This document shows positions 36,222-46,889 of a stretch of DNA of 64,000 bases, in pieces. The notes under the pieces are model-generated. The model searched no databases. It was not told the DNA's origin and worked only from the letters and a program-made list of their open reading frames with translations. Within the stretch, counting starts at the first letter, position 1; every line of letters starts with the position of its first letter. Both the position numbers and the translations under genes were made by a program. This DNA is from Roseobacter weihaiensis (GTDB lineage Bacteria; Pseudomonadota; Alphaproteobacteria; Rhodobacterales; Rhodobacteraceae): NCBI RefSeq assembly GCF_020622345.1, contig NZ_JACNMO010000002.1, positions 310,001 to 374,000 of the forward strand, in the 5' to 3' direction.

Positions 36222-37382
36222 GTGACACCTGCCGCACGCGTCGCCGCTGCCATTGATATACTGGATGCGATTGCGCAGGGGTTGGCCGCGGAGCAAGCCT
36301 TGACCCGGTGGGCGCGTCAAAGCCGTTTTGCAGGCTCCAAGGACCGTGCGGTCGTGCGCGATCACGTTTTTGACGTGTTGCGCGTCAAACAGTCTGCGGC
36401 GGCTCTGGGCGGCGGTGCGACCGGGCGGGGCCTGATGATCGGGCTGATGCGGTCCCAAGGTATCGATCCCGACACCATTTTTACCGGAGAAGGCTACGCG
36501 CCAGCGCCGCTCAGCCCCGACGAACAGCGCAGGGCAGACCAGTCCGCGCGGCCCGAAGCAAGCTGGAACCTGCCGGACTGGCTGATCCCCGAGTTTGAAC
36601 TCAGCCTTGCAGATCAGGCCCTTGAGACAGCGCAGGCCTTGCAGGGCCGCGCGCCGGTCACCCTGAGGGTGAGTGCGCGCAAGGCGTCACGCACGGAGGC
36701 TGCCAAGAGGCTTGAGGCAGAAGGCATCATAACACGGGATAACCCGCGCGCAGACCACGCGTTGACCGTGACCGAAGGCGCCCGCAGGATCAGGACTTCC
36801 AAGGCCTTTGCCGACGGGCTGGTGGAGTTGCAGGACGCCGCCTCCCAGGCGGTGGTGGAGGGGCTCCCGCCCGCGCAGACCTGCCTTGATTACTGTGCCG
36901 GCGGCGGCGGCAAAGCGCTCGCCCTGGCAGTCCACCCCGAGCGCCGGGTCTTTGCCCATGACGTGGACAAGACCCGCATGAAGGACCTGCCCGGGCGCGC
37001 CGAGAGGGCAGAGGTTGAGATCAAAGCCCTCAGCCGCGCAGAGGTGACACAGCAGGCCCCCTTCGATCTGGTGCTCTGCGATGCACCTTGCAGCGGCAGC
37101 GGCGCGTGGCGGCGCTCCCCTGGTGGCAAGTGGGCGCTGACGCCCGACCGACTGAAACAGCTGTGCCATCTCCAACAGGATATCCTTGCACAGGCGGGCA
37201 GTCTTGTCCGCCCGGGGGGGTGGTTGATTTATGCGACATGTTCGGTGTTGCGTCGGGAAAACGAAGACCAGGTCGAGGCTTTTCTTGCAGCAAACCCAGG
37301 CTGGGAGGCGACCCTGCAGCGGCGTTTTGACGTGTCGCCGGATGGGGATGGCTTCTTCACAGCACACTTGACGCAGGTATAG
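36222..37382 (+). CDS. RsmB/NOP-family RNA (cytosine-5) methyltransferase
   Basis: SAM-dependent rRNA/tRNA m5C methyltransferase of 386 residues. The GTG at 36222 is chosen because TAAGGAG lies 8 bases upstream. N-terminal NusB-like helices (VAAAIDILDAIAQGLAAEQA) precede the catalytic fold with LDYCAGGGGKALALAV (SAM motif I), FDLVLCDAPCSGSGAWRRSPGGKW (motif IV with catalytic PCSGSG) and GGWLIYATCSVLRRENEDQVEAFL (motif VI with the second cysteine TCS). Alphaproteobacterial homologues are usually annotated RsmB-like; target position is not evident. It follows guaB closely and may be co-transcribed with it. Confidence 0.9.
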   Translation: MTPAARVAAAIDILDAIAQGLAAEQALTRWARQSRFAGSKDRAVVRDHVFDVLRVKQSAAALGGGATGRGLMIGLMRSQGIDPDTIFTGEGYAPAPLSPDEQRRADQSARPEASWNLPDWLIPEFELSLADQALETAQALQGRAPVTLRVSARKASRTEAAKRLEAEGIITRDNPRADHALTVTEGARRIRTSKAFADGLVELQDAASQAVVEGLPPAQTCLDYCAGGGGKALALAVHPERRVFAHDVDKTRMKDLPGRAERAEVEIKALSRAEVTQQAPFDLVLCDAPCSGSGAWRRSPGGKWALTPDRLKQLCHLQQDILAQAGSLVRPGGWLIYATCSVLRRENEDQVEAFLAANPGWEATLQRRFDVSPDGDGFFTAHLTQV

Positions 37383-37423
37383 CGCAAGCCGTATTCAACT
37401 CAAGCGAGCACGGCGGATCGTAG

Positions 37424-37438
37424 TTAAGCCGGGATTAA
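37424..37438 (+). promoter_or_regulatory. CtrA-type binding site upstream of cckA
   Basis: TTAA-GCCGGGA-TTAA (followed by CC) matches the full CtrA consensus TTAA-N7-TTAA(C) exactly. It lies 50 bases before the preferred TTG start of cckA and 17 bases before the earliest ATG. CckA heads the phosphorelay that activates CtrA, so this would be a feedback loop. Confidence 0.6.
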
Positions 37439-37487
37439 CCCCTCAAGCGCTTTGATGGCAGTGCGATTCGTTGTTAGGAGCCGGAAA

Positions 37488-39785
37488 TTGTCCACCAGCG
37501 CTTTAGTTCCCTCACGCCTGACCCAGTTTGCGCTTGGGGCGCAGGCAAAGTTTGGCGCGGTGATCCTCGTGGCCGCAACCCTCTGCGTGATTGCGCTTGC
37601 CGCTCCGGATGCGCTCATGCGCAAGGCGCTCTTTGCAGCCGCCGCCGCGCTCGTGCTGCTGTGTTCTGCCTTGGCGATCCTCGTGGTCCGGCATGCTTAC
37701 AAGAGCAGAGCGTTCCTGACCGTGTTGTCGGCGCTGATTGCAAAGGATGTGATGCCCAGCTTTGTCTCCAACGCTGACGGCGTCATCCTGGCCAGCAATA
37801 AAGCAGCACAGAACCGTTTTGCCCCCGGGGTGGAGGAGACCGTCGCCGAGACGCTGGACAAGACCGTCGCCAATCCCACGGGAATGATTTCAGGTTTAAC
37901 GACCCGCCTGGTCCGCGATGGGGCGGCGCATGAGGATATCGTGACACGCAAGGGCCACTGGCGTCTGAATGTACACCAGGCCGAATTTGGGACGCTGATC
38001 TGGCGTCTGAGCGACGTTGCCGAGGCTGCTGCAAACAGTGATGAGCCGACCTTGCCGATGATCGTGGTCGGGGCCGATGACGCCGTGATTAATATGAACG
38101 AGGCGGCACGGAACTTGATCGGCGGGCGCGTCAACACGCTGGACCGTCTTTTTAAAAACCTGCCCGTTGTGATCGGTCAAACACAGGAATTGACGACCGA
38201 TGACGGGCAGGTGCGCGTCATGGTCAGTGAGCTTGCGGCAGGTGATAACAAACGAGCGCTGTTTTTGCTCCCCGCCGCTGCGGATACTGTCGCGGAAGAG
38301 GGCTGGAATGCGTTCCAGAACCTGCCTGTCCCCTTGCTGCGGGTCAGCCCCGAAGGCAATGTGCAGGCTTTCAATGTCATGGCGGCAAATCTGATCGGTG
38401 TCTCACTGGAAGGTGAGGTCCATCTGTCCGAACTGATGGAGGGCCTGGGCCGCTCGATCACGGATTGGCTGAAGGAAACGCTCGCCGGGCGCACATCGCA
38501 AACCTCCGAGTTTTTGCGCCTCAAGCGGATAGACAAGGAAGTTTTTGTGCAAGTGACCCTGAACCGGATCACGCAGGGCGGTGCGCCCGCTTTGATCGCC
38601 GTTCTGAATGACGCCACAGAACTGAAATCCTTGGAGGCACAGTTCGTTCAAAGTCAGAAAATGCAGGCTATCGGCCAGTTGGCGGGCGGTGTTGCGCATG
38701 ATTTCAACAACCTTCTGACGGCCATCTCGGGCCACTGCGATTTGCTGTTGTTGCGGCACGATCAGGGGGATCCGGATTTCAGTGACCTGGTGCAGATCAA
38801 TCAGAACGCGAACCGGGCGGCCGCTCTGGTAGGTCAGCTGCTGGCGTTTTCCCGCAAACAGACCTTGCGCCCCGAAACGCTTGATATCCGCGACACGCTG
38901 TCGGATCTGACGCATCTGCTGAACCGCCTGGTTGGGGAAAAGGTGACGCTGACGCTCAAGCATGACCCTGTGCTTTTGCCGATCCGGGCGGATAAACGGC
39001 AGCTCGAGCAGGTGCTGATGAATCTGGTGGTGAATGCTCGCGATGCGATGCCCGGCGGGGGGGAAATCCGGATTGATACGCAATGCAAGCGCCTCAAGGA
39101 GCCGCTTAACCGGGACCGCGTGACCGTTCCTGTCGGCAAATATGTCACCGTAAGGGTCTCGGACGAGGGCGTTGGCATTCCATCTGACAAGTTGCAAAAG
39201 GTGTTCGAGCCGTTTTTCACGACCAAACGGACGGGCGAGGGAACGGGGTTGGGCCTCTCGACGGCCTATGGCATCATCAAACAGACGGGCGGGTATATCT
39301 TCGTCGATAGCACCGTGGGATCCGGCACTTGCTTTACGCTCTTTTTCCCCGTGCTCGAACACAGCGAGATTATCCCTGTGGCACCACGGCAGGAGGTGGC
39401 AAAACCAACCGGCAAACATGGCGATGGGGTGATCCTGCTGGTCGAGGACGAAGCACCGGTACGGGCGTTTGCAAGCCGCGCGTTGAGGCTTCGGGGCTAC
39501 ACGGTTCTGGAGGCCGATTCTGCTGAAGCCGCGTTGAAAACGCTGGAAGACGAAAGCCTGAACGTGGATGTATTTGTGACAGACGTGGTCATGCCGGGTA
39601 TGGACGGCCCAAGTTGGGTCAAGGAGGCGCTGAAAGACCGTCCTGATGTGCGTGTTGTGTTTGTGTCCGGCTATGCGGAGGACAGCTTTGGCGAAGCGCA
39701 GATGAAAATTCCCAATTCCGTCTTCCTGCCAAAGCCATTTTCGCTCAATGACTTGACGGACACAGTTCATCGACAGCTCCACTAG
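37488..39785 (+). CDS. cckA: Hybrid sensor histidine kinase CckA
   Basis: Membrane-bound hybrid kinase/phosphatase that feeds phosphate through ChpT to CtrA, controlling cell cycle, motility or gene transfer agents in alphaproteobacteria. The TTG at 37488 is preferred because AGGAG lies 7 bases upstream (765 residues); ATG 37455 is the alternative. Two TM segments (about 20-70), PAS-like domains (about 90-380), a HisKA domain with the phospho-acceptor His404 in [20 protein letters not shown], an HATPase domain with [16 protein letters not shown] and [12 protein letters not shown], then a receiver domain with [13 protein letters not shown] and the phospho-acceptor Asp in [12 protein letters not shown]. 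All catalytic residues are present. Confidence 0.93.
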   Translation: MSTSALVPSRLTQFALGAQAKFGAVILVAATLCVIALAAPDALMRKALFAAAAALVLLCSALAILVVRHAYKSRAFLTVLSALIAKDVMPSFVSNADGVILASNKAAQNRFAPGVEETVAETLDKTVANPTGMISGLTTRLVRDGAAHEDIVTRKGHWRLNVHQAEFGTLIWRLSDVAEAAANSDEPTLPMIVVGADDAVINMNEAARNLIGGRVNTLDRLFKNLPVVIGQTQELTTDDGQVRVMVSELAAGDNKRALFLLPAAADTVAEEGWNAFQNLPVPLLRVSPEGNVQAFNVMAANLIGVSLEGEVHLSELMEGLGRSITDWLKETLAGRTSQTSEFLRLKRIDKEVFVQVTLNRITQGGAPALIAVLNDATELKSLEAQFVQSQKMQAIGQLAGGVAHDFNNLLTAISGHCDLLLLRHDQGDPDFSDLVQINQNANRAAALVGQLLAFSRKQTLRPETLDIRDTLSDLTHLLNRLVGEKVTLTLKHDPVLLPIRADKRQLEQVLMNLVVNARDAMPGGGEIRIDTQCKRLKEPLNRDRVTVPVGKYVTVRVSDEGVGIPSDKLQKVFEPFFTTKRTGEGTGLGLSTAYGIIKQTGGYIFVDSTVGSGTCFTLFFPVLEHSEIIPVAPRQEVAKPTGKHGDGVILLVEDEAPVRAFASRALRLRGYTVLEADSAEAALKTLEDESLNVDVFVTDVVMPGMDGPSWVKEALKDRPDVRVVFVSGYAEDSFGEAQMKIPNSVFLPKPFSLNDLTDTVHRQLH

Positions 39786-40132
39786 GATTTGGGCCGTAAA
39801 GGACATGCGATCCAGAGCTGCTGTAAGGGTGGTAAGAGCGGTGCCGAGCACGCACTCGCCTGCCATTGCCGACGACTTGCAGATCTGGATGGCACCTGTG
39901 TGCAAAGAATTTCTAACTGAAAACCTGAGTGAGGATAGGGCGGAATAGATCCCATCCCGAATGTCCATGACATCAGGTTTTGATCGAGATCACGTGGTTT
40001 CGAGACCAACCAACCAATTAAAAACCGTCTGTTTAGAAGTACTTCCGGACCACGGCCTAAACAAAACGGTTTCTTAAACCACTCCTTAACCAGTTTCGGA
40101 AAAACATGAGTTATGGAAATTTTGATTGAAAT

Positions 40133-40147
40133 GTTCTCTTTTTGATC
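40133..40147. promoter_or_regulatory. Imperfect second LexA-like repeat upstream of recA
   Basis: GTTC-TCTTTTT-GATC matches the GTTC-N7-GTTC pattern except for one base in the second half. The four tetramers GTTC, GATC, GAAC, GAAC from 40133 to 40169 are all spaced by exactly 7 bases, i.e. one helical turn, continuing into the strong box. Confidence 0.35.
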
Positions 40148-40154
40148 TCATAAG

Positions 40155-40169
40155 GAACGTAATGAGAAC
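40155..40169. promoter_or_regulatory. LexA (SOS) box of recA
   Basis: GAAC-GTAATGA-GAAC is an exact match to the alphaproteobacterial LexA direct repeat GTTC-N7-GTTC read on the other strand. It lies 67 bases upstream of the recA start, where it can repress transcription until DNA damage. Confidence 0.85.
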
Positions 40170-40235
40170 ATAGACACAGCGATCCATGGCAATGATTGCC
40201 CAGGGTTTCGAACTGTGACAGTAAGAGGAAACGCA

Positions 40236-41315
40236 ATGGCAACGGCAGATCTACTCAGCATGGACAGCAAAAAATCGGCAGACAAGCAAAAGGCACTCGA
40301 TTCCGCATTGGCACAGATCGAGCGGCAATTCGGCAAGGGCTCGATCATGAAACTGGGCGCCGAGGGCGCTGTTCAGGATATCAAATCCAGCTCCACCGGA
40401 TCGCTGGGTCTCGACATCGCCCTTGGCATCGGCGGTCTGCCCATGGGCCGAATCGTAGAGATCTACGGCCCTGAAAGCTCGGGCAAAACCACGCTAACGC
40501 TGCATTGCGTGGCCGAGCAGCAAAAAGCGGGCGGCGTCTGTGCGTTTGTTGACGCAGAACATGCGCTGGATCCGACCTACGCCAAAAAACTTGGTGTCGA
40601 TATCGATGAATTGCTCATCAGCCAGCCTGACACGGGCGAACAGGCGCTTGAGATCACCGACACGCTGGTGCGGTCGGGGGCTGTGAACATGGTCATCGTC
40701 GACTCCGTGGCGGCGCTCACGCCGAAATCCGAGCTTGAAGGCGATATGGGCGACAGCTCCGTCGGGGTACAGGCGCGTCTGATGAGCCAGGCGATGCGCA
40801 AACTCACGGGCTCCATCAGCCGCAGCAACTGCATGGTGATCTTTATCAACCAGATTCGCATGAAGATCGGCGTGATGTTCGGCTCCCCCGAAACAACAAC
40901 CGGCGGGAATGCGCTGAAATTCTATTCATCTGTCCGGCTCGACATTCGCCGCATTGGCGCCCTCAAGGACCGGGATGAGGTGGTCGGCAACCATACCCGC
41001 GTAAAGGTGGTGAAAAACAAGGTTGCAGCCCCGTTCAAACAGGTTGAATTCGACATCATGTATGGCGAAGGCATCTCAAAGATGGGGGAGTTGCTCGATC
41101 TGGGGGTGGCCGCCGGTGTGGTCGATAAATCCGGATCCTGGTTCAGCTATGGTGATGAACGCATCGGACAGGGACGTGAGAACGCCAAGAGCTTTTTACG
41201 TGAGAACGTCCAGATGGCGCTGGAGATCGAGGACAAGATCCGCGCCGCCCACGGGCTCGATTTCGACATGCCCGCGCATGAGCGCAAACAGGATGACGAT
41301 ATCCTCGAAGCCTGA
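40236..41315 (+). CDS. recA: Recombinase RecA
   Basis: Strand-exchange ATPase for recombination and co-protease for LexA cleavage, 359 residues. Start ATG 40236 has AGAGGA 6 bases upstream. Walker [10 protein letters not shown], the Walker B strand [15 protein letters not shown], loop L1 near [22 protein letters not shown] and loop L2 [28 protein letters not shown] are all intact. The C-terminal domain ends in an acidic tail ([11 protein letters not shown]). It is controlled by the upstream LexA box and ended by a clear hairpin. Confidence 0.99.
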   Translation: MATADLLSMDSKKSADKQKALDSALAQIERQFGKGSIMKLGAEGAVQDIKSSSTGSLGLDIALGIGGLPMGRIVEIYGPESSGKTTLTLHCVAEQQKAGGVCAFVDAEHALDPTYAKKLGVDIDELLISQPDTGEQALEITDTLVRSGAVNMVIVDSVAALTPKSELEGDMGDSSVGVQARLMSQAMRKLTGSISRSNCMVIFINQIRMKIGVMFGSPETTTGGNALKFYSSVRLDIRRIGALKDRDEVVGNHTRVKVVKNKVAAPFKQVEFDIMYGEGISKMGELLDLGVAAGVVDKSGSWFSYGDERIGQGRENAKSFLRENVQMALEIEDKIRAAHGLDFDMPAHERKQDDDILEA

Positions 41316-41330
41316 CCCGGTTTATTCTGG

Positions 41331-41366
41331 AAAAACGGAGCGTGGGAGGCCCCCGCGCTCCGTTTT
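41331..41366 (+). terminator. Rho-independent terminator of recA
   Basis: AACGGAGCG and CGCTCCGTT form a strong stem around a GC-rich loop (TGGGAGGCCCCCG), followed by TTTT. It begins about 16 bases after the recA stop codon. Confidence 0.8.
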
Positions 41367-41456
41367 GCGTTTATCCTGTGCCAGCTTGTGGACAGCCGTG
41401 CTTAGCAAGGTTATTTGATCGGGAACTGAATTTCACGCCCGAAGGCCCGCCCCACC

Positions 41457-44150
41457 ATGCAAACGCTGAACGATATCCGCTCCACCTTCCTGTCCTATTT
41501 CAAAAATCAGGGCCATGAGGTCGTGGCGTCCAGCCCGCTGGTGCCGCGCAATGACCCGACGCTGATGTTCGCGAACTCCGGCATGGTGCAGTTCAAGAAC
41601 CTCTTTACCGGTGTCGAGACCCGCGCCTATTCGCGGGCGTCGACCAGCCAGAAATGCGTACGCGCGGGCGGTAAACACAATGATCTCGATAATGTCGGCA
41701 TGACAGCGCGTCACCTGACGTTTTTTGAGATGCTCGGGAATTTCAGCTTTGGCGACTACTTCAAGGAACAGGCGATCCCATACGCCTGGGAGGTTCTGAC
41801 AAAGGAACTGCACATTCCGAAGGAAAAGCTTCTGGTGACGGTGTACCATACGGATGACGAAGCCGCGCGCATTTGGAAAGAGGTTGTGGGATTGCCGGAG
41901 GATCGGATTATTCGGATCGCAACGGACGACAATTTCTGGCGGATGGGGCCGACGGGCCCCTGCGGCCCCTGCACCGAAATATTCTACGACCATGGTGAGC
42001 ATATCTGGGGCGGTCCTCCCGGCTCGCCCGAGGAAGATGGCGACCGCTTCATCGAAATCTGGAACGTCGTGTTCATGCAGGACGAACAGTTTGATGACGG
42101 GACGACGAAGCCCCTGCCCATGCAGTCAATCGATACAGGCATGGGATTGGAGCGGATATCGTCGCTGTTGCAAGGCACCAATAACGTCTTTGAAACGGAC
42201 CTGATGCGGGCGTTGGTCGAAGCCTCCGCCGATGCAACCTCTACCGGCACGGAGCATAGCGTTATCACGCACCACCGGGTGATCGCGGACCACTTGCGCT
42301 CCACGTCGTTCCTGATGGCGGACGGGGTCATGCCCAGCAATGACGGGCGCGGCTATGTGCTGCGGCGGATCATGCGCCGGGCCATGCGGCACGCCCATCT
42401 GCTCGGCGCGAAAGACCCGTTGATGCATCAGTTGGTGCCCGCATTGGTCAGACAGATGGGCGCGGCCTACCCGGAATTGGGGCAGGCGCAAAGCATGATC
42501 GAGCAGACCTTGCTGCAGGAAGAAACCCGGTTCAAACAGACGCTGGAGCGGGGCCTGAAACTGCTGGACGACGAGATCGGCGCTTTGCCAGATGGGGCGG
42601 CCTTGCCTGGCGCGACGGCGTTCAAGCTCTATGACACCTACGGCTTCCCGCTTGATCTGACCCAGGACGCCCTGCGCGAACAGGGGCGTGGTGTTGATAC
42701 GGATGGGTTCGACATCGCCATGGCGGAGCAGAAGGCCAAGGCGCGTGCGGCCTGGTCCGGGTCTGGCGAAGCAGCAGATGCGACGATCTGGTTTGATGTG
42801 GCGGATGAACACGGCGCAACCGATTTTCTGGGCTACGACACGGAGGTGGCGGAGGGTGTCGTGCTGGCCATTGTTTCGGATGGTAAGAAGACCGATGCCC
42901 TGGAGAAGGTCGGCGATGCCGCCTGGGTGGTGTTCAACCAGACGCCTTTTTATGCTGAATCCGGCGGCCAGGTTGGCGATCACGGCTATGTCCGGATCGT
43001 GGAGGGCACGCATGAGGTGTCAGAAACCCGGTTTTCGGGACATGTCAGCGATGTTCAGAAACGCGGCGGGGGTCTCTTTGCCCATTACGTCACCGTCGAC
43101 ACGGGGCGTCTTGATGTGGGCGATGCGGTCCAGCTGGCGGTGACCCATGACCGTCGGACGGCCATTCGCGCCAACCATTCCGCCACACATTTGCTGCACG
43201 AAGCGCTGCGCGAGACCTTGGGCGACCATGTCGCACAACGCGGTTCGCTCAATGCCGAAGACCGTTTGCGGTTCGATTTCAGCCACAGCAGCGCCCTCAG
43301 CCCCGAACAACTGGCCAAGGTTGAGGCAGATGTGAACCGCTATATCCGCCAGAACGCACCGGTTGAGACCCGCATCATGACACCCGATGACGCGCGCGAG
43401 ATGGGCGCACAGGCGCTGTTCGGCGAAAAATACGGCGACGAGGTGCGCGTGGTCTCCATGGGGCACAAGGCGGGATCCGGCAAGGGGGCCTCGGGCGATA
43501 CCTATTCGCTGGAGCTTTGCGGTGGCACCCACGTGCGCCAGACCGGCGATATCGGGGCCTTTGTGACGCTGGGCGACAGTGCCAGCAGCGCCGGTGTGCG
43601 CCGGATCGAGGCGCTGACAGGGGCCGCCGCGATGGAACACCTGCGAACCCAGGACCAGCGCCTTGCCGCCGTGGCCCTAGATCTCAAGGCGCAGCCTGCC
43701 GACGTGCCGGAGCGGGTCCGCAGCCTGATGGAGGAACGCCGCGCGCTGGCAGGTGAGGTCGCGCAACTGCGCCGCGCGCTTGCCATGGCGGGTGGCGGCG
43801 GGACCGCCACGCCAGAGGCGCGCGATGTCGGCGGAACCGCCTTCATGGCGCAGGTGCTGGCCGGGGTGACGGGCCGGGATCTGCCCGCACTGGTGGACCA
43901 GTTCAAGGAAAAGCTGGGCAGCGGTGCCGTGTTGCTGATCGCGGAGGCGGACGGCAAGGCCGCCGTGGCCGCCGGTGTCACCCAGGATCTGACCGGCGCC
44001 TTGTCTGCCGTGGACATGGTCAAGGCCGCCGTGGCGGCCCTGGGCGGCAAGGGTGGCGGTGGGCGCCCGGATATGGCGCAGGGCGGGGCCAAGGATGCCA
44101 CCCAAGCGGATGCCGCCATCGCGGCTGTCGAAACCATACTGAAAGGATAG
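41457..44150 (+). CDS. alaS: Alanine-tRNA ligase
   Basis: Charges tRNA-Ala; 897 residues, slightly longer than average because of a Gly-rich C-terminal segment ([15 protein letters not shown]). The class II catalytic core is at the N-terminus ([48 protein letters not shown]). The editing domain holds the zinc ligands [12 protein letters not shown] (HxxxH) and LCGGTHV. The oligomerisation/C-Ala domain ends the protein. No strong Shine-Dalgarno precedes ATG 41457. The small DUF1330 gene follows after 3 bases. Confidence 0.97.
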   Translation: MQTLNDIRSTFLSYFKNQGHEVVASSPLVPRNDPTLMFANSGMVQFKNLFTGVETRAYSRASTSQKCVRAGGKHNDLDNVGMTARHLTFFEMLGNFSFGDYFKEQAIPYAWEVLTKELHIPKEKLLVTVYHTDDEAARIWKEVVGLPEDRIIRIATDDNFWRMGPTGPCGPCTEIFYDHGEHIWGGPPGSPEEDGDRFIEIWNVVFMQDEQFDDGTTKPLPMQSIDTGMGLERISSLLQGTNNVFETDLMRALVEASADATSTGTEHSVITHHRVIADHLRSTSFLMADGVMPSNDGRGYVLRRIMRRAMRHAHLLGAKDPLMHQLVPALVRQMGAAYPELGQAQSMIEQTLLQEETRFKQTLERGLKLLDDEIGALPDGAALPGATAFKLYDTYGFPLDLTQDALREQGRGVDTDGFDIAMAEQKAKARAAWSGSGEAADATIWFDVADEHGATDFLGYDTEVAEGVVLAIVSDGKKTDALEKVGDAAWVVFNQTPFYAESGGQVGDHGYVRIVEGTHEVSETRFSGHVSDVQKRGGGLFAHYVTVDTGRLDVGDAVQLAVTHDRRTAIRANHSATHLLHEALRETLGDHVAQRGSLNAEDRLRFDFSHSSALSPEQLAKVEADVNRYIRQNAPVETRIMTPDDAREMGAQALFGEKYGDEVRVVSMGHKAGSGKGASGDTYSLELCGGTHVRQTGDIGAFVTLGDSASSAGVRRIEALTGAAAMEHLRTQDQRLAAVALDLKAQPADVPERVRSLMEERRALAGEVAQLRRALAMAGGGGTATPEARDVGGTAFMAQVLAGVTGRDLPALVDQFKEKLGSGAVLLIAEADGKAAVAAGVTQDLTGALSAVDMVKAAVAALGGKGGGGRPDMAQGGAKDATQADAAIAAVETILKG

Positions 44151-44153
44151 GCC

Positions 44154-44441
44154 ATGGGGGCACTCTGGATCGCGCATGTGACCGTCACGGATGATGCGGC
44201 TTACGCCAAATACGCAGCCCTGGCCACACAAGCCATTGCGGCGCACGGCGGGCATTTCATCGCGCGCGGCGGGCGCTTTGTGCAGCTTGAAGGGCAGGCG
44301 CGACCGCGCAATGTGGTGGCGCGTTTTCCCGATATTGAAACTGCGGAAAAATGCTATAATTCAGATATTTATCAGCGCGCCTTAAACCACGCCCGCGATG
44401 CCTCCGAACGCGAGCTGATGATTATCGAGGTCGACGAGTAG
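44154..44441 (+). CDS. DUF1330 family protein
   Basis: Small dimeric ferredoxin-like protein of 95 residues. The family pattern is plain: LWIAHVTVTDDAAYAKYAALATQAIAAHGGHFIARGG, later QARPRNVVARFPDIETAEKCYNS and YQRALNHARDASERELMIIE. Function is unknown. AAGGATAGG provides the ribosome site 3 bases after alaS, so it is co-transcribed with it. It is convergent with typA. Confidence 0.87.
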   Translation: MGALWIAHVTVTDDAAYAKYAALATQAIAAHGGHFIARGGRFVQLEGQARPRNVVARFPDIETAEKCYNSDIYQRALNHARDASERELMIIEVDE

Positions 44442-44454
44442 CGCGCAGGGGGGT

Positions 44455-46272
44455 TTACCCTGCACGCGCCATCCGCTTGCGCTCATGCGGGTCGAGATAG
44501 CGCTTGCGCAACCGGATCGCGTTCGGGGTGACCTCGACAAGCTCATCGTCGTCGATATAGGCAATCGCCTCTTCCAGGCTCAGCGTGATCGGCGTCGTCA
44601 GTCGCACCGCCTCATCGGTGCCGGATGCCCGCACATTGGTCAGTTTTTTGCCCTTGAGCGGGTTCACTTCAAGGTCATTTTCGCGGCTGTGTTCGCCAAT
44701 AATCATGCCGGTGTAGACGTCCGCCTGCGCCCCGATCATCATCTTGCCGCGCTCTTCGAGGTTCCATAGCGCGTAGGCCACCGAGGTGCCGTTTTCCATG
44801 GAGATCAGAACCCCGGCGCGGCGGCCCGGGATCGCCCCCTTGTGCGGGGCCCAGCCATGAAACACGCGGTTCAGCACGCCTGTGCCCCGCGTGTCGGTCA
44901 GAAACTCGCCGTGATAGCCGATCAAACCGCGCGAGGGGACATGCGCCACGATGCGGGTCTTGCCCGCACCGGCCGGTTTCATCTCGACCAGCTCGCCGCG
45001 GCGTGCGCCGGTGATCTTTTCGATCACGGCACCGGAGTATTCATCATCCACGTCGATGGTGGCCTCTTCGATCGGTTCATGCCGCACCCCTTCGATGTCG
45101 CGAAACAGCACCTGGGGGCGCGAAATCGACAGCTCGAACCCTTCGCGGCGCATGTTTTCGATCAACACGCCCATCTGCAACTCGCCCCGGCCCGCGACCT
45201 CAAAAGCCTCGCCGCCCGGCGTGTCGCTGATCTTGATCGCGACATTGCTTTCCGCTTCTTTCATCAAACGCTCGCGGATCACGCGGGATTGGACCTTCTT
45301 GCCGTCGCGTCCTGCCAGCGGGCTGTCGTTGATCCCGAAAGTGACGGTGATGGTCGGCGGGTCGATCGGTTGCGCGGGCAGGGCCTCGGTGACCTGGGGC
45401 GCCACGATACTGTCGGCCACGGTGGCCTTGGACATGCCGGCAAGGCTCACGATGTCGCCTGCCTCTGCCAGATCAATGGGTTGCTGGGTCAGCCCCCGAA
45501 ACGCAAGGATCTTGGTAACGCGGAAGTTTTCGATCAGGTCGCCATCCCGCGACAGGGCCTTGACCGTCTCGCCTGCTTTCAACGTGCCGGATTCAACGCG
45601 ACCCGTCAGGATGCGGCCGATGAAAGGGTCCGCGCCCAATGTGGTCGCCAGCATGCGGAACGGGGCCACGCGGTCTGCGATCTGGGCAGGGGCGGGCACA
45701 TGCGCCAGCACCAGATCGAACAGAGCAGAGAGGTCCTTGCGCGGTCCGTCCAGCTCCATATCGGCCCAGCCGTTGCGGCCGGAGGCATACATCGCCGGGA
45801 AATCCAGCTGGTTGTCATCCGCCCCGAGGTTGGCGAAAAGGTCGAAACACTCATCCAGGGCGCGGTCCGGTTCGGCGTCGGGCTTGTCGACCTTGTTCAG
45901 CACCACAATGGGCCGCAGCCCCAGCGCCAGCGCCTTGGAGGTGACGAATTTGGTCTGCGGCATCGGGCCTTCGGCGGCATCGACCAGCAGCACAACGCCA
46001 TCGACCATCGACAGGATCCGCTCCACCTCACCGCCGAAATCGGCGTGGCCGGGGGTGTCCACGATGTTGATCCGCGTGCCTTTCCACTCCACCGAGGTGG
46101 CCTTGGCCAGAATGGTGATCCCGCGTTCGCGTTCCAGATCATTGCTGTCCATGGCCCGTTCCGCAGTGGCCTGGTTTTCCCGGAATGTGCCGGATTGCTT
46201 GAGCAATTCATCCACCAGCGTGGTCTTGCCGTGGTCAACGTGAGCAATGATTGCGATGTTCCGCAGGTCCAT
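44455..46272 (-). CDS. typA: Translational GTPase TypA/BipA
   Basis: Ribosome-binding GTPase involved in 50S assembly and stress adaptation, 605 residues. G1 [15 protein letters not shown], switch motif [13 protein letters not shown]3 [12 protein letters not shown] and G4 [18 protein letters not shown] are present. The elongation-factor-like domains II, III and V and the TypA-specific C-terminal domain ([36 protein letters not shown]) follow. Start ATG 46272. It stands alone, with the SMR exporter gene 107 bases upstream on the same strand. Confidence 0.97.
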   Translation of the reverse strand: MDLRNIAIIAHVDHGKTTLVDELLKQSGTFRENQATAERAMDSNDLERERGITILAKATSVEWKGTRINIVDTPGHADFGGEVERILSMVDGVVLLVDAAEGPMPQTKFVTSKALALGLRPIVVLNKVDKPDAEPDRALDECFDLFANLGADDNQLDFPAMYASGRNGWADMELDGPRKDLSALFDLVLAHVPAPAQIADRVAPFRMLATTLGADPFIGRILTGRVESGTLKAGETVKALSRDGDLIENFRVTKILAFRGLTQQPIDLAEAGDIVSLAGMSKATVADSIVAPQVTEALPAQPIDPPTITVTFGINDSPLAGRDGKKVQSRVIRERLMKEAESNVAIKISDTPGGEAFEVAGRGELQMGVLIENMRREGFELSISRPQVLFRDIEGVRHEPIEEATIDVDDEYSGAVIEKITGARRGELVEMKPAGAGKTRIVAHVPSRGLIGYHGEFLTDTRGTGVLNRVFHGWAPHKGAIPGRRAGVLISMENGTSVAYALWNLEERGKMMIGAQADVYTGMIIGEHSRENDLEVNPLKGKKLTNVRASGTDEAVRLTTPITLSLEEAIAYIDDDELVEVTPNAIRLRKRYLDPHERKRMARAG

Positions 46273-46379
46273 GGGAGCGCCTCATTTTAACTGGATATGC
46301 GCATCAACGCGCAGCTTTGGGGGGCGCATACCGCGCGCCTCGGCAGAAGGCCAGCGATAATTGCCGGTTGCCGTGTCCT

Positions 46380-46709
46380 CTAATGCTGGGTCGTGTTGGA
46401 CAACAGATGAATGACCAAAATCCCCGCGATAATCAGCACCAGACCAATGATTGCCGGCAAATCCAGCCGTTGGCCAAACACCACAAAGCCAATGCAGGCG
46501 ATGAACACGATCCCCAGACCGGACCAGATCGCATAGACCACGCCCACGGGCATGAATTTCAGCGTCAAACCCAGCAGGTAAAAGGCGATGGCATAGGCCA
46601 CGATGACCACCAGTGTCGGGCCCAGCCGGGTGAACTGCTGGCTGGCCTGCAGCGCGGTTGTGCCAACGGTCTCGAACAGAACGGCCAGCGTGAGAAAGAG
46701 ATAGGGCAT
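46380..46709 (-). CDS. SMR family multidrug efflux transporter (EmrE-like)
   Basis: Small multidrug resistance protein of 109 residues from ATG 46709, four TM helices. The essential membrane-embedded glutamate is Glu13 in the first helix (LFLTLAVLFETVGTTALQAS). The motifs YAIAFYLLGLTLKFMPVGVVYAIWSGLGIV are typical of drug-exporting EmrE-type rather than Gdx guanidinium exporters, which have a different helix-1 pattern. GAAAGG precedes the start. SMR proteins act as antiparallel dimers in the inner membrane, exchanging cationic drugs for protons. Confidence 0.9.
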   Translation of the reverse strand: MPYLFLTLAVLFETVGTTALQASQQFTRLGPTLVVIVAYAIAFYLLGLTLKFMPVGVVYAIWSGLGIVFIACIGFVVFGQRLDLPAIIGLVLIIAGILVIHLLSNTTQH

Positions 46710-46889
46710 CGGCAGCGGCCTTTCGCGGTGGGCCCGGCAGGCCGTGCGTGCCTTTCTGGGTCCCATCGCAAAGCGGGGCAAGGACCTCGGCAAAGCACGG
46801 CGCCGGATGAGGAAATGAGACAAGCTCTTGTGCCCCGGCATATCCGCCCGCCCCGCGCGGATCAAGTCACTGGCCCGGTGGACAGCGCC

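Larger units (their letters stand above)
39786..40235. other. 450-base intergenic region between cckA and recA
   Basis: No convincing gene is seen. The left 270 bases show nothing I can assign beyond an FNR-like 9/10 match (TTGATCGAGATCAC, 39980-39993) too far from a start. The right part is AT-rich and carries recA control elements: a LexA box at 40155-40169, a related half-match at 40133-40147, and TTAA repeats at 40074 and 40086 spaced 8 rather than 7 bases apart. Confidence 0.6.

Noticed and set aside
38403-39968. 521-codon antisense frame reaching into the cckA-recA gap
   Set aside because: Mostly a shadow of cckA; the part in the gap has no recognisable protein features.
39980-39993. 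FNR-like sequence TTGATCGAGATCAC
   Set aside because: Nine of ten consensus bases match, but it lies about 240 bases before recA and behind cckA with no promoter context; likely chance.
40074-40089. TTAA repeat upstream of recA as a CtrA box
   Set aside because: Spacer is 8 bases instead of 7 and the sites are 150 bases from the start; kept only as a remark.
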